This document shows positions 44,576 to 52,820 of a stretch of 64,000 nucleotides of DNA, in pieces; position 1 is the first letter of the stretch; every line of letters starts with the position of its first letter. The position numbers and the translations under genes are program-made. Below the pieces are notes generated by a model. That model did no database searches, was not told the origin of the DNA, and saw only the letters and a list, made by a program, of their open reading frames with translations. The stretch is from VBDM01 sp963699535 (GTDB lineage: Bacteria > Pseudomonadota > Gammaproteobacteria > Burkholderiales > SG8-39), in assembly GCA_963699535.1 (NCBI GenBank), contig CAVOUJ010000024.1:1-64000 (forward strand). Direction: 5' to 3'.

Positions 44576-45565
44576 CTACAGGAGCACCTCTTTCGACAGG
44601 CCGCGCCGACCGAGGATATTGCGCAGTTGCGCGAGGGACTCGATCTGGATCTGGCGCACCCGCTCGCGGGTCAGATCGAGCGCCAGGGCGATCCGCTCGA
44701 GCGTGAGCGGCTCCCTCCCGTTCAGCCCGAAGCGACCCTCGATGACCATGCGCTGCTTTTCGGTGAGCTGCGCGAGCCATTCGCCGACGAGCGACTCCAC
44801 CTCGGCCGCATGGAGCTGCAGCTCGGGGCTCGCGCTCGCTTCGTCGGCGATCGACTCGCCGACGGAAAGCACTGAATCGATGTCAAGCGGAGAATCGAGC
44901 GAAGCGGTGTGCTCGCTGCGCACGAGCACTTGGCGCACTTCCTCGGCGTCCCTGCCGACAAGGTGGGCGATGTCCTCCGCCGTGGGCTCGCGCGTGGAGT
45001 GCGCTTCCAGGTGGCGCTTCGCCCGAAGCACCATATTCAGTTCCCTGATGACGTGGACCGGCAGCCGGATGGTGCGCGACTGGTTCATGATCGCCCGCTC
45101 GATGTTCTGCCGGATCCACCAGGTGGCGTAGGTGGAGAAGCGAAAGCCACGTTCGGGGTCGAACTTGTCGAGCGCGTGCATCAGACCGAGGTTTCCCTCC
45201 TCCACGAGGTCGAGCAGGGGCATGCCGCGGTTGAGATAAGCCTTGGCGATATTCACGACCAGGCGCAGGTTGTGTTCGATCATCTTCTGGCGCGCGGCGA
45301 AATCCCCGGCCGCGGCGCCCCGCGCGAAGCGCAGCTCCTCCTCAGGCGTGAAAAGCCGATTGAGGCCGATCTGATGAAGGTAGAGCCGGGTCGCGTCGCT
45401 CAGGGCAGGTTGCGCGGCCGCACCTTCCGGCTCAGCGCGAAGCGATAAGCCGCTTTCGCTCCCGGCGGGATCGACTTCCGCCTCCTCCGGGGAGCAGAGC
45501 GTCGGCGCATCGCCGAGGTCGGCACCATCGGCACGGAGTTCGCGCTCGGCGCTGTCCGAGCTCAC
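44576..45565 (-). CDS. rpoS: RNA polymerase sigma factor RpoS
   Basis: A 329-residue sigma-70 family factor of the general stress/stationary-phase type. Region 1.2 (DATRLYLHQIGLNRLFTPEEELRFARGAAAGDFAARQKMIEHNLRLVVNIAKAYLNRG), region 2 (PLLDLVEEGNLGLMHALDKFDPERGFRFSTYATWWIRQNIERAIMNQSRTIRLPVHVI) and region 4 (LTLERIALALDLTRERVRQIQIESLAQLRNIL) are intact; region 1.1 is absent. I chose the GTG at 45565 because it overlaps the nlpD stop (GTGA); the longer frame to 45916 is nlpD read out of phase. nlpD-rpoS is the conserved proteobacterial order. Confidence 0.93.
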   Translation of the reverse strand: MSSDSAERELRADGADLGDAPTLCSPEEAEVDPAGSESGLSLRAEPEGAAAQPALSDATRLYLHQIGLNRLFTPEEELRFARGAAAGDFAARQKMIEHNLRLVVNIAKAYLNRGMPLLDLVEEGNLGLMHALDKFDPERGFRFSTYATWWIRQNIERAIMNQSRTIRLPVHVIRELNMVLRAKRHLEAHSTREPTAEDIAHLVGRDAEEVRQVLVRSEHTASLDSPLDIDSVLSVGESIADEASASPELQLHAAEVESLVGEWLAQLTEKQRMVIEGRFGLNGREPLTLERIALALDLTRERVRQIQIESLAQLRNILGRRGLSKEVLL

Positions 45566-46455
45566 GACGGCCGCGCCGGCAGGAGCTTCAAGGGATCGAC
45601 CGGCTTGCCCTGGCGGCGGATTTCGAAATGCAGCTTCGCCTGCGGGGAGTCCGTGTCGCCGATCTCGGCGATCTTCTGGCCCCTGACCACGTTCTGGTCT
45701 TGCTTCACCAGCACGTTGCTGTTGTGCATGTAGGCCGACAGATAGGTCTCGTTGTGCTTGATGATCACGAGCTTGCCGTAGCCCTTCGCGGTACCGCTGA
45801 ATACGACGCGGCCGGAAGCCGATGCATAGACCGGGTCGCCGATCTTGCCGACGATGTCCAGCCCCTTGTTGGTCGCTTCCGAGAAACCGGCGAGTACGCG
45901 GCCCGTAGCAGGCCAAATCCAGGCAACGCTGTCCGCACCGTCGAGCGGCGCCTGCGGCTCGGTCCCCGCCTCCGGCTTCACCGGCGGCGGAGACTGGCGC
46001 TGGAGCATGGCGAGGTTTTCTTCCGAATAGGGCAGCTTCACCGCCTTGGGTCCGGTCTTGAGAAGCTCCGGCACGATCCGCGGAGCATCCGCTTTCGGGC
46101 GCTGCTCGCCCCCGAGGGGGCGTACTTCCACCGCGCCGGGAGCGATCGCCGGCTGCACTAGAACCGCGGCCTGCGCAGGCGCCGGCGATACCGGGGGCCG
46201 CAGGCTCAAGGTCTGTCCCGGCCGGATCAGGGTTGGATCGCTGAGGTTGTTCCAGGCTGCCAGATCCTTGTGGTCAACGCCGTTGTTGAGCGCGATGCTG
46301 TAGAGGGTGTCGCCGCTCTTGACGGTGTAGGTCTCGGGCCGCTTTTCCGCGGGCGCCGCGGGACGCGTGACGCTCCGGTCGATGACCGGCGCCTGGTACG
46401 TCCCTGCGCATCCCGCGAGAAGGAGGGCGCCAAGCACCGAGAGGAAGGGTTTCAC
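45562..46455 (-). CDS. nlpD: LysM/M23-domain lipoprotein NlpD, catalytically degenerate
   Basis: A 297-residue outer-membrane lipoprotein. The signal peptide ends in a lipobox LLLAGC with Cys16 as lipid site. LysM follows (TYTVKSGDTLYSIALNNGVDHKDL), then a Pro-rich linker and an M23 domain. The zinc ligands are changed: NKGLDIVG has Asn where the first His should be, and KLHFEIR has Lys in place of the first His of HxH. Like E. coli NlpD it should therefore activate an amidase, not cut murein itself. The GTG start at 46455 overlaps the pcm stop. Confidence 0.88.
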   Translation of the reverse strand: MKPFLSVLGALLLAGCAGTYQAPVIDRSVTRPAAPAEKRPETYTVKSGDTLYSIALNNGVDHKDLAAWNNLSDPTLIRPGQTLSLRPPVSPAPAQAAVLVQPAIAPGAVEVRPLGGEQRPKADAPRIVPELLKTGPKAVKLPYSEENLAMLQRQSPPPVKPEAGTEPQAPLDGADSVAWIWPATGRVLAGFSEATNKGLDIVGKIGDPVYASASGRVVFSGTAKGYGKLVIIKHNETYLSAYMHNSNVLVKQDQNVVRGQKIAEIGDTDSPQAKLHFEIRRQGKPVDPLKLLPARPS

Positions 46456-47114
46456 TGCCTGCCGCTCCTCAGGGGCACGAAACGCACGGGGTCGAGCCAT
46501 TTTTCGGTCAATCCGGTCGAGGTTCTTTCAATGAGGCAAAGAGCCTGATTATCGGCTCCCACAGGCACGATCATTCTGCCACCCGAGGCAAGCTGCTGCA
46601 AAAGCGCCGGCGGAACGCCGCGGGCCGCCGCCGCGACGATGATGCCGTCGAACGGCGCTGCTTCCGGCAGGCCCTGATTGCCGTCCGCGTGCACCAGCCG
46701 CAGGTTCGACAACCTCAGCGAGCGCAAGTTGCTGCGCGCCTTCTCGAGCAGTCCCGCGATGCGCTCGACCGAATAGACCTCCTTCGCAAGCCGCGCCAGG
46801 ACCGCCGCCTGGTACCCGCATCCCGTGCCGATCTCGAGCACGGTACCGAGCCGTCCTTGGACGCCCAAGGCCTCGAGCATGCGCGCCACGATGAAGGGTT
46901 GCGAGATGGTCTGCTCGAAACCGATGGGCAGCGCCGTGTCCTCGTAGGCGCGGCTCGCCAGCGCCTCCTCGACGAAGATGTGGCGGGGAACGGCTGCAAT
47001 GGCGGCGAGGACCGCCTCGTCGTGTATGCCCTTGTCCCGCAGGCGCGCAACCATGCGGTCGCGCGTGCGCTGCGAGGTCATTCCGATGCCGCGCGCCCTG
47101 GAGGTGGGCGTCAT
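46452..47114 (-). CDS. pcm: Protein-L-isoaspartate O-methyltransferase
   Basis: This enzyme repairs age-damaged proteins by methylating isoaspartyl residues. The 220-residue reading starts MTPTSRARGIGMTSQRTRDRM and has the PCMT marks AAIAAVPRHIFVEEALASRAYEDTALPIGFEQTISQPFIVARM, SAM motif I VLEIGTGCGYQAAVLARL, and the C-terminal LQQLASGGRMIVPVG. The frame is open to 47186, but the upstream residues are of low quality. It lies in the surE-pcm-nlpD-rpoS operon, about 100 bases after surE. Confidence 0.9.
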   Translation of the reverse strand: MTPTSRARGIGMTSQRTRDRMVARLRDKGIHDEAVLAAIAAVPRHIFVEEALASRAYEDTALPIGFEQTISQPFIVARMLEALGVQGRLGTVLEIGTGCGYQAAVLARLAKEVYSVERIAGLLEKARSNLRSLRLSNLRLVHADGNQGLPEAAPFDGIIVAAAARGVPPALLQQLASGGRMIVPVGADNQALCLIERTSTGLTEKWLDPVRFVPLRSGRQ

Positions 47115-47214
47115 TGGGCGCCTCCGATCCGTTCTCGCGAAGAATGCAGGGAGTCGTCGGCGGGCGGCAATCGCGGGCGGTCGCATCCCCGCGATGCGGG
47201 GCCCTGCTCCCTGC

Positions 47215-47958
47215 TCATGCCGCCAGCCACTTCCTGATCATGGGAATCTGCAGCTGGTGCGACAGGTCCATCTGCAGCGGAGTCATCGAAACGCGGTCTG
47301 CGGCGACGGCATAGAAATCTGTCCCGGGTCCCGCGTCTTGGGCGCTTCCCGCGGCGCCGACCCAGTACACGGTTTCGTTTCGCGGGGTCACCGTCTTGAT
47401 GACGGGCTCGGCCTTGTGGCGCTTGCCGAGCCGCGTCACCTCAAACCCTTTGAGGGCTTCGTACGCGATGTCGGGCACATTGACGTTGAGCAGCACCGGC
47501 TCGGGAGGTGGGCGCTTCTGGAAGCGCTCCACGAGCTCGGCGGCCACCCGCGCTGCGGTGGCGTAGTGTTTGCCGGCCTTGCTCGCAAGCGAAACCGCCA
47601 GCGACGGAATCCCGAGCAGATACCCCTCGGTCGCTGCCGCCACGGTGCCCGAATAGATGGTGTCGTCGCCCATGTTGGCGCCCAGATTGATGCCCGAGAC
47701 GATCATGTCGGGCAGTTCCTCGAGCAAGCCCGTGACTGCGAGATGCACGCAGTCGGTCGGCGTGCCGTTCACGAAGAAGAAACCGTTCGCAGACTTGCGC
47801 ACCGAGAGCGGTCGATCGAGCGTGAGCGAGTTGGAAGCGCCGCTGCGGTCCCGCTCAGGCGCGACCACGGTGATGTCTCCGAGGGGGGTCAGCACTTCTG
47901 CAAGGATCGCAATGCCGGGCGCGAAGTACCCGTCGTCGTTGCTGAGCAGAATGCGCAT
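47215..47958 (-). CDS. surE: 5'/3'-nucleotidase SurE
   Basis: A 247-residue stationary-phase survival phosphatase that hydrolyses nucleoside monophosphates. The metal-binding NDDG (residues 7-10 of MRILLSNDDGYFAPGI), VVAPERDRSGASNSLTL, VNGTPTDCV, VSGINLGANMGDDTIYSGTVAAATEG and LLNVNVPD are all present. First gene of the surE-pcm-nlpD-rpoS cluster, the canonical betaproteobacterial and gammaproteobacterial order. Confidence 0.94.
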   Translation of the reverse strand: MRILLSNDDGYFAPGIAILAEVLTPLGDITVVAPERDRSGASNSLTLDRPLSVRKSANGFFFVNGTPTDCVHLAVTGLLEELPDMIVSGINLGANMGDDTIYSGTVAAATEGYLLGIPSLAVSLASKAGKHYATAARVAAELVERFQKRPPPEPVLLNVNVPDIAYEALKGFEVTRLGKRHKAEPVIKTVTPRNETVYWVGAAGSAQDAGPGTDFYAVAADRVSMTPLQMDLSHQLQIPMIRKWLAA

Positions 47959-48068
47959 GCAGCGAGTAACTTACTGAAATATTGGAGAAAGCGCAACGGC
48001 AGGAAGGGCTTCCCTTCCTGGCCCGGCATTTGCTCTTTCCGGAGTGATGCGTTGAGCCGAGAGGGGCT

Positions 48069-48335
48069 GTGCAGGTCTTGTCCAGAGAAAAATCCAAGGT
48101 GCTCGCGGAGCTGCACGGGTGGCCGCTGACTGTCGCGGAAGGCTATGTCGACGGCGAGGCATTCCGGAAGAGGGGCAAGACGCCGCCGCCCCACGCCTTG
48201 GTCGGAATGGACGAATACTCGGAGGGATTCCGGGCCGGATACTACGCGCGACCCCCGGTTTCGGCCCGAAACGGCGCCGGCCACTTCCCGTTTCCAGCCT
48301 TCAGCCGGCCCAAGAACGAGGAAACCACGTCCTAG
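48069..48335 (+). CDS. Small protein of an unnamed family, copy 1 (AEG-DG...DxY..GF.AG motif)
   Basis: This 88-residue protein starts with GTG (GAGGGG upstream). Residues about 14-56 read LHGWPLTVAEGYVDGEAFRK then RGKTPPPHALVGMDEYSEGF and RAGYYAR. The 35-residue core aligns without gaps to two neighbouring minus-strand genes (48474-48674 and 48734-48979). The rest is a Pro-rich tail (HFPFPAFSRPKNEETTS). No membrane segment, signal peptide or known catalytic motif is visible. I cannot name the family. Confidence 0.6.
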   Translation: MQVLSREKSKVLAELHGWPLTVAEGYVDGEAFRKRGKTPPPHALVGMDEYSEGFRAGYYARPPVSARNGAGHFPFPAFSRPKNEETTS

Positions 48336-48473
48336 CCGCGCCGGTACGCCGCCAGCGCGACCGCTCTCCATCAGTGTTGAGAGGGCGTCAGAGGGGTGTC
48401 GGATTCTCCACGCCGGTCTCCGACCCCCCGGGCCTGCTCATCTCTACGCGACGCCTTGTTGTCCCCGGGGCGT

Positions 48474-48674
48474 CTAACGGCCCGCCCAAGTTCCTGTGAG
48501 GCCCATCTGGTTGAAAAAGCCGGCCCTGAACCCCTTGGCGTAGTCGTCAATTCCGACTTCGTGATAGAGCGTCAGCTCTAAGCCCTCTTCCCTCGCCTGC
48601 CTTCCGGCCGAAAGTCCTTCCGCAAAGCCCACTTCGACGTTCCCCGGAATTTTGAATTCAACTACTGCTCCCAT
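48474..48674 (-). CDS. Small protein of the same unnamed family, copy 2 (most divergent)
   Basis: A 66-residue protein begins MGAVVEFKIPGNVEVGFAEG and shares the core with its neighbours: AEGLSAGRQAREEG, then eleven residues to IDDY, then AKGFRAGFFNQ. Against copies 1 and 3 it has Leu for the first Tyr and lacks the DG pair, but the Gly, Arg, Asp-x-Tyr and Gly-Phe-x-Ala-Gly positions are kept at the same spacing. The start at 48674 follows a G-rich stretch; the frame extends to 48785 without further homology. Function unknown. Confidence 0.55.
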   Translation of the reverse strand: MGAVVEFKIPGNVEVGFAEGLSAGRQAREEGLELTLYHEVGIDDYAKGFRAGFFNQMGLTGTWAGR

Positions 48675-48733
48675 GATCCCCCCAACAATGCATTCGGTAT
48701 GAAGATAGGGTGAGCAAGCGCCGTGCCAGTCAC

Positions 48734-48979
48734 CTAGGTCGGTGCGCCACGGTTCTCGGAACGCGACCACGCGGGCGCACCGCATCTCCTCTCGGATACC
48801 AGGGAGTACCCGGCCAGGAATCCCTCCCGATACTGGTCGAGGTCGGCAAGCGGATAGCTCGCCACCAACCTCCCGTGCGTTCGCACCGCCCTCCCGTCGA
48901 CATAGCCTTCGGCAAAGGCGTGCGACCAGCCGTTCTTCTGCGCCAAATCTCTGAACTCCTGCCTAGCCTCGGCTTTCAT
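48734..48979 (-). CDS. Small protein of the same unnamed family, copy 3
   Basis: An 81-residue protein begins MKAEARQEFRDLAQKNGW, with GAGGGGGG upstream. The shared core is AEGYVDGRAVRTHG, eleven residues, LDQY and REGFLAGYSLV. It also matches copy 1 before the core (LAQKNGW versus LAELHGW), so these two are closer to each other than to copy 2. It lies downstream of relA on the same strand, about 150 bases past its stop. No recognised domain. Confidence 0.6.
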   Translation of the reverse strand: MKAEARQEFRDLAQKNGWSHAFAEGYVDGRAVRTHGRLVASYPLADLDQYREGFLAGYSLVSERRCGAPAWSRSENRGAPT

Positions 48980-49127
48980 TCTTTCCCCCCTCTGTTGCGG
49001 GCACGTGTAAGGGCAGCAATTTCCGGGCCGAAGTTGCTCCGAAGGGCGCGGCAATCTGCCGCACGGGAGTGCTTCGCAGGAGCGACAAGTGCTCCTGGTC
49101 GCGATCGCGGGCTGCGTCGCGCGGGGA

Positions 49128-51305
49128 TCAGCGCCGCGTGGCGGCGAGCACGCCGCTCAGGCCCGCAATCGCAGACAAAGCGCGTTGCAGGTGATCGGTG
49201 TCCGACACTTCCACGGTGAAATGCATCGAAGCAAGGCTGTCGCGCGTCTGCGTCCGGGCCGCAATCACGTTCGTCTTCTCCCGGGTCAGCGCTTCCGTGA
49301 CGTCGCGCAGCAGCCCCTGCCGGTCGTTCCCGCGCACGACGATTTCCACCGGATAGAGCCGCGTCCCGCGCTCGCCCCACTCCGTGACGATGCCGCGTTC
49401 CGGATGGCGCGCAAGCATCCGTGCGAGGCTGGGACAGTCGCGGCGGTGAACGGAAACTCCGCGCCCCTTGGTCACGAAACCCGAGATCCGGTCGGGCGGC
49501 GCCGGCTTGCAGCAGCCCGCGAGTTGCGACAGCACGCGCTCCACGCCTACGACCAGGATCCCGCTCCCGGGCTCTCCCCCTGTGGGAGAACGCACCTGCG
49601 GCGGCTGGGGCGGCGGCGGCTCGGCGTCGCCCCGTATCCCGGTCTGGAGGCGGCGCGCGCCGACTTGTTCGCGTCCCACCGCCGCGAAAAACTCGTCGGT
49701 TCGATCGAAGCCCAGGCGCCGCGCCAGGTCCTCCAGGCTGGCAGCGCGCTTTCCCTCGCGATGCAGTTCGCGCTCGACCGCCGCGCGGCCCGCTGCGACC
49801 ACGGTCGCAACTTCAAGGCTGTTGAACCACTGCCGGATCTTGTTGCGCGCTCGCGAGCTCTGGACGTAGCCGAGCGCCGGATTCAACCAGTCGCGGCTCG
49901 GACCGCCGGATTTCGCCGCGATGATCTCGACCACGTCCGCGTTCTTCAGCCTGTAGTCGAGCGGCACGATGGCGCCGTTGACCTTGGCGCCCCGGCAGCG
50001 GTGGCCGATGTCGGAATGCAGCGCGTAGGCGAAGTCCACCGGGGTCGACCCTTGAGGGAGGTCGATCACTTTGCCCTGGGGAGTGAGCGCATAGACCGTA
50101 TCGTCGAGCGCGGCGCGCTTGGACTGCTGGATCCAGTCGGATGTATCGACGACCTCGTCGCGCCACGCGAGCATCTGCCGCAGCAGGGCGATCTTCTCCC
50201 CGAAAGGGTCGCCCCTGGCGGCGGGGCGCTTCACACCTTCCTTGTAGCGCCAGTGCGCGGCGAACCCGAGCTCGGCTTCACGGTGCATCTCATGGGTGCG
50301 GATCTGCACTTCAAGGGCCTTGCCTTCCGGGCCGATCACGGCCGTGTGGAGCGACCGGTAGCCGTTCGTCTTCGGGCGCGATATGTAATCATCGAATTCC
50401 CTGGCGATCGGCGCCCACAGGTTGTGCGAAACGCCGAGCGCCGTGTAGCAGTCCGGCACCGAGTCCACCAGCACGCGCAGCCCGCTCGTGTCGTGGATCT
50501 CGGAGAAATCGAGCGACTTGGCGCGCATCTTTGTATAGATACTGTAGAGATGCTTCGGCCGGCCGCTGACCTCGGCGCGCACACCGGCCCGCGCGAGCTC
50601 GGCGGAGAGTTCCTTCATCGCCCGCTCGACCAGAGCTTCGCGTTCTTCGCGCCGCGCAACCAACATGCCAGCCACGCGCTTGTAGAGTTCCGGCTCGAGA
50701 TAGCGGAACGACAGGTCCTCGAGCTCCCACTTGAGGCGCCATACGCCCAGCCGGTTGGCGAGCGGAGCGTAGATGTCGAGGGTCTCCCGGGCGACCGCGC
50801 GGCGCTCGTCTTCGGGGGCGCGAGCAAGCCAGCGCAGAGTCTGCGTGCGGCTCGCAAGGCGCAGGAGCACCACGCGGATGTCCTCGACCATGGCGAGCAG
50901 CATCTTGCGCAGGACTTCGTTTTGCGGACCAGAGCCCTTGGCAAGCGTTGTCCGCGTGAGTACGCGCAGCTCGTTGATGCGGCTGATGCCGGCGACCAGC
51001 GCAGCGACGGTCGCCCCGAATATGGACTTGAGCTTCTCCCCGGATTCGGCGAGATAGGCCGGAGCGGCAAACAGCAACCCGGCAGCGCGCGTATCGACGT
51101 CGACGTTCAGCTCGGCCACGTTGCGCGCCAGCCCCAGGGCGTGGCTGTATACGGGCTCGCCCGTGCCGAGCAGCTTTTCGCCGTAGAGGTCTGCGGCGAA
51201 ATCGAGGGCCCGGCCGATGGCGCGCCGGTCTTCCTCGGAAATCCCGGAATGCAGAACGTCGGATTCGCGGATTTCGGAGAGATCCGAGCGTGTTGTCGAT
51301 ACCAT
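49128..51305 (-). CDS. relA: RelA-type (p)ppGpp synthetase with inactivated hydrolase domain
   Basis: A 725-residue long RSH protein. In the N-terminal HD region the catalytic HDxxED is gone: AAGLLFAAPAYLAESGEKL stands where SpoT has its His-Asp and Glu-Asp. The synthetase domain is intact (GRPKHLYSIYTKMRAKSLDFSEIHDTSGLRVLVD, YISRPKTNGYRSLHTAVIG, EVQIRTHEMHREAELGFAAHWRYKEG). A TGS domain (VYALTPQGKVIDLPQGSTPVDFAYALHSDIGHRC), a helical region with a Cys-Cys pair (LAGCCKPAPPD) and an ACT domain (YPVEIVVRGNDRQGLLRDVTEAL) follow. It should be a ribosome-linked, synthesis-only enzyme. Confidence 0.92.
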   Translation of the reverse strand: MVSTTRSDLSEIRESDVLHSGISEEDRRAIGRALDFAADLYGEKLLGTGEPVYSHALGLARNVAELNVDVDTRAAGLLFAAPAYLAESGEKLKSIFGATVAALVAGISRINELRVLTRTTLAKGSGPQNEVLRKMLLAMVEDIRVVLLRLASRTQTLRWLARAPEDERRAVARETLDIYAPLANRLGVWRLKWELEDLSFRYLEPELYKRVAGMLVARREEREALVERAMKELSAELARAGVRAEVSGRPKHLYSIYTKMRAKSLDFSEIHDTSGLRVLVDSVPDCYTALGVSHNLWAPIAREFDDYISRPKTNGYRSLHTAVIGPEGKALEVQIRTHEMHREAELGFAAHWRYKEGVKRPAARGDPFGEKIALLRQMLAWRDEVVDTSDWIQQSKRAALDDTVYALTPQGKVIDLPQGSTPVDFAYALHSDIGHRCRGAKVNGAIVPLDYRLKNADVVEIIAAKSGGPSRDWLNPALGYVQSSRARNKIRQWFNSLEVATVVAAGRAAVERELHREGKRAASLEDLARRLGFDRTDEFFAAVGREQVGARRLQTGIRGDAEPPPPQPPQVRSPTGGEPGSGILVVGVERVLSQLAGCCKPAPPDRISGFVTKGRGVSVHRRDCPSLARMLARHPERGIVTEWGERGTRLYPVEIVVRGNDRQGLLRDVTEALTREKTNVIAARTQTRDSLASMHFTVEVSDTDHLQRALSAIAGLSGVLAATRR

Positions 51306-51387
51306 GCACCAAGTCTAGCGCAGCGCTGTGGCGCCGGAGGGCGTCCTCCCGGATAATTCTCCCTTTCCCGGAAGCAAGCGTAAGGCT

Positions 51388-52149
51388 ATGGGCTTCGTTC
51401 GCAGGTGGCGGCGCAGGCGCCTGCTGAAGAGCACGAGGATCGACGAGGCGCTGTGGACCCGCGTTGCCTCCGGGCTTTCGTTCCTTCGCGGCCTGTCGGC
51501 GGAGGAGACCTCACGGCTCAAAGAGCTCGTGCTTCTCTTTCTTTCGGAAAAGGAAATGCACGGTGCTCAGGGTCTCAAGCTCACCGACGAAGTGCGCCTC
51601 TCGATCGCTGTTCAAGCCTGCCTGCCGATTCTCAACCTCGGCCTTGACGCCTACAGCGGCTGGGTCGGCGTGGTCGTCTATCCCGGGGAGTTTCGCGTGC
51701 GCAAGGAGGAAATGGACGAAAGCGGCGTCGTGCACACTTTCGACGAGGATCTCGCGGGGGAAGCCTGGCCCGGAGGGCCGGTGATCCTGTCCTGGGAAGA
51801 CGTGCGCCTCTCCGAGCGTGGCTACAACGTGGTGATCCACGAGTTCGCCCACAAGCTCCACATGGACGGAGGGGGTGACGAGGATTTTCCGGCGGCTCGA
51901 CCCGGTATGGACGCCGCGACGTGGCGCAGCGCGCTCGAGGAATCCTACCGGCGCTTCGGCCGCGATATCGACACAGGCCGGCCGACTTTCATCGACCCCT
52001 ATGCCGCAGAACATCCGGCCGAGTTCTTCGCCGTCATGAGCGAGGCCTTTTTCACCGAATCGGCCGTCCTCGCGCGCGACTGGCCGGATCTCTACGAGCA
52101 GCTCGCCCTGTTCTACCGGCAGGACCCGGCGGGACGGGCGGAGACCTAG
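51388..52149 (+). CDS. mtfA: MtfA-family zinc metallopeptidase
   Basis: A 253-residue zinc peptidase of the DgsA/Mlc anti-repressor family. The metal motif is HEFAHKLHMDGG (HExxH) with the downstream zinc ligand region PAEFFAVMSEAFF. FLSEKEMHGAQGLKLTDEVRLSIAVQACLPILNLG is the family N-terminal signature. In E. coli MtfA binds Mlc and affects ptsG; whether a Mlc partner exists here is unknown. I start at MGFVRRWRRRRLLKS; the frame extends 20 residues upstream. It is divergent from relA. Confidence 0.88.
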   Translation: MGFVRRWRRRRLLKSTRIDEALWTRVASGLSFLRGLSAEETSRLKELVLLFLSEKEMHGAQGLKLTDEVRLSIAVQACLPILNLGLDAYSGWVGVVVYPGEFRVRKEEMDESGVVHTFDEDLAGEAWPGGPVILSWEDVRLSERGYNVVIHEFAHKLHMDGGGDEDFPAARPGMDAATWRSALEESYRRFGRDIDTGRPTFIDPYAAEHPAEFFAVMSEAFFTESAVLARDWPDLYEQLALFYRQDPAGRAET

Positions 52150-52154
52150 ACGCG

Positions 52155-52802
52155 ATGCCGAGGGAACGCAGGAAAGGAGCAAAGAAAAAGGGCGCGCCCC
52201 GAAAGATGGTTTGCCTGGAGACCTATTGGGGCGACCATAACACACGGCTCTTCCAGAACACCTCGGTGCTGCCTTTCCTCGAGGCCCTGTCGTCGCAGTT
52301 CGACCCGCCCATCCGGATCGCCCATCGGTTCGTCGAGTCCACGGCGCAAATGTCAAACTACACCTCCTACCCCGATGGGCTCCTGTGGCGTGACGGGGAA
52401 ACTTTCGACGCACCGGTCTTCTACCTCTCCTTTCACGGCTCGCCCGGGACCTTGCGAAGCTCGCTGGAGAATATGGACGCAGGCGCCCTGTGCAAGGCAT
52501 TTGAAGACTGGGGTGGACAATACAAGAACCTCGTGCACTTCGGCGCGTGCAGCGTGTTCGCCGGGCGCGCCGGGCGCAAGTTCGCGCGCGACTTCCTCGC
52601 GGCATCGCAGTGCCGCGCCATCCTCGGCTACACCACCGATATCGACTGGATGGACAGCATGATGACGGACCTGCTTTTCCTGCGGCGCTTCTTCAGGGAC
52701 CCCGATCCGTGGAAGAACGTCCGGCGGATTCATCGGGGAGTCCTGGCCGACTTCGCGCCGGCGCGGAGGCTCGGGTACGAGTTGTACACCAGAGAAAGCT
52801 GA
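52155..52802 (+). CDS. Uncharacterised protein with a possible caspase/CHAT-like His-Cys pair
   Basis: This 215-residue protein starts MPRERRKGAKKKGAPRKMVCLETYWGDH, six bases after mtfA, so it is likely co-transcribed. VFYLSFHGSPGTL (His94) and LVHFGACSVF (Cys132) resemble the H-G and (G/A)-C motifs that form the catalytic dyad of clan CD peptidases such as caspases and CHAT proteins. The hydrophobic strands before each, and the roughly 38-residue spacing, fit that fold. AILGYTTDIDWMDSMMTDLLFLRRFF follows. No death or TPR domain is fused. It could also be inactive or a DUF6642-like family; this assignment is tentative. Confidence 0.55.
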   Translation: MPRERRKGAKKKGAPRKMVCLETYWGDHNTRLFQNTSVLPFLEALSSQFDPPIRIAHRFVESTAQMSNYTSYPDGLLWRDGETFDAPVFYLSFHGSPGTLRSSLENMDAGALCKAFEDWGGQYKNLVHFGACSVFAGRAGRKFARDFLAASQCRAILGYTTDIDWMDSMMTDLLFLRRFFRDPDPWKNVRRIHRGVLADFAPARRLGYELYTRES

Positions 52803-52820
52803 CGTCAGGCCTCGCACCCG

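Noticed and set aside
45566..45916. Upstream extension of the rpoS frame
   Set aside because: It is the nlpD gene read in another frame; the GTG at 45565 overlapping the nlpD stop is the natural start.
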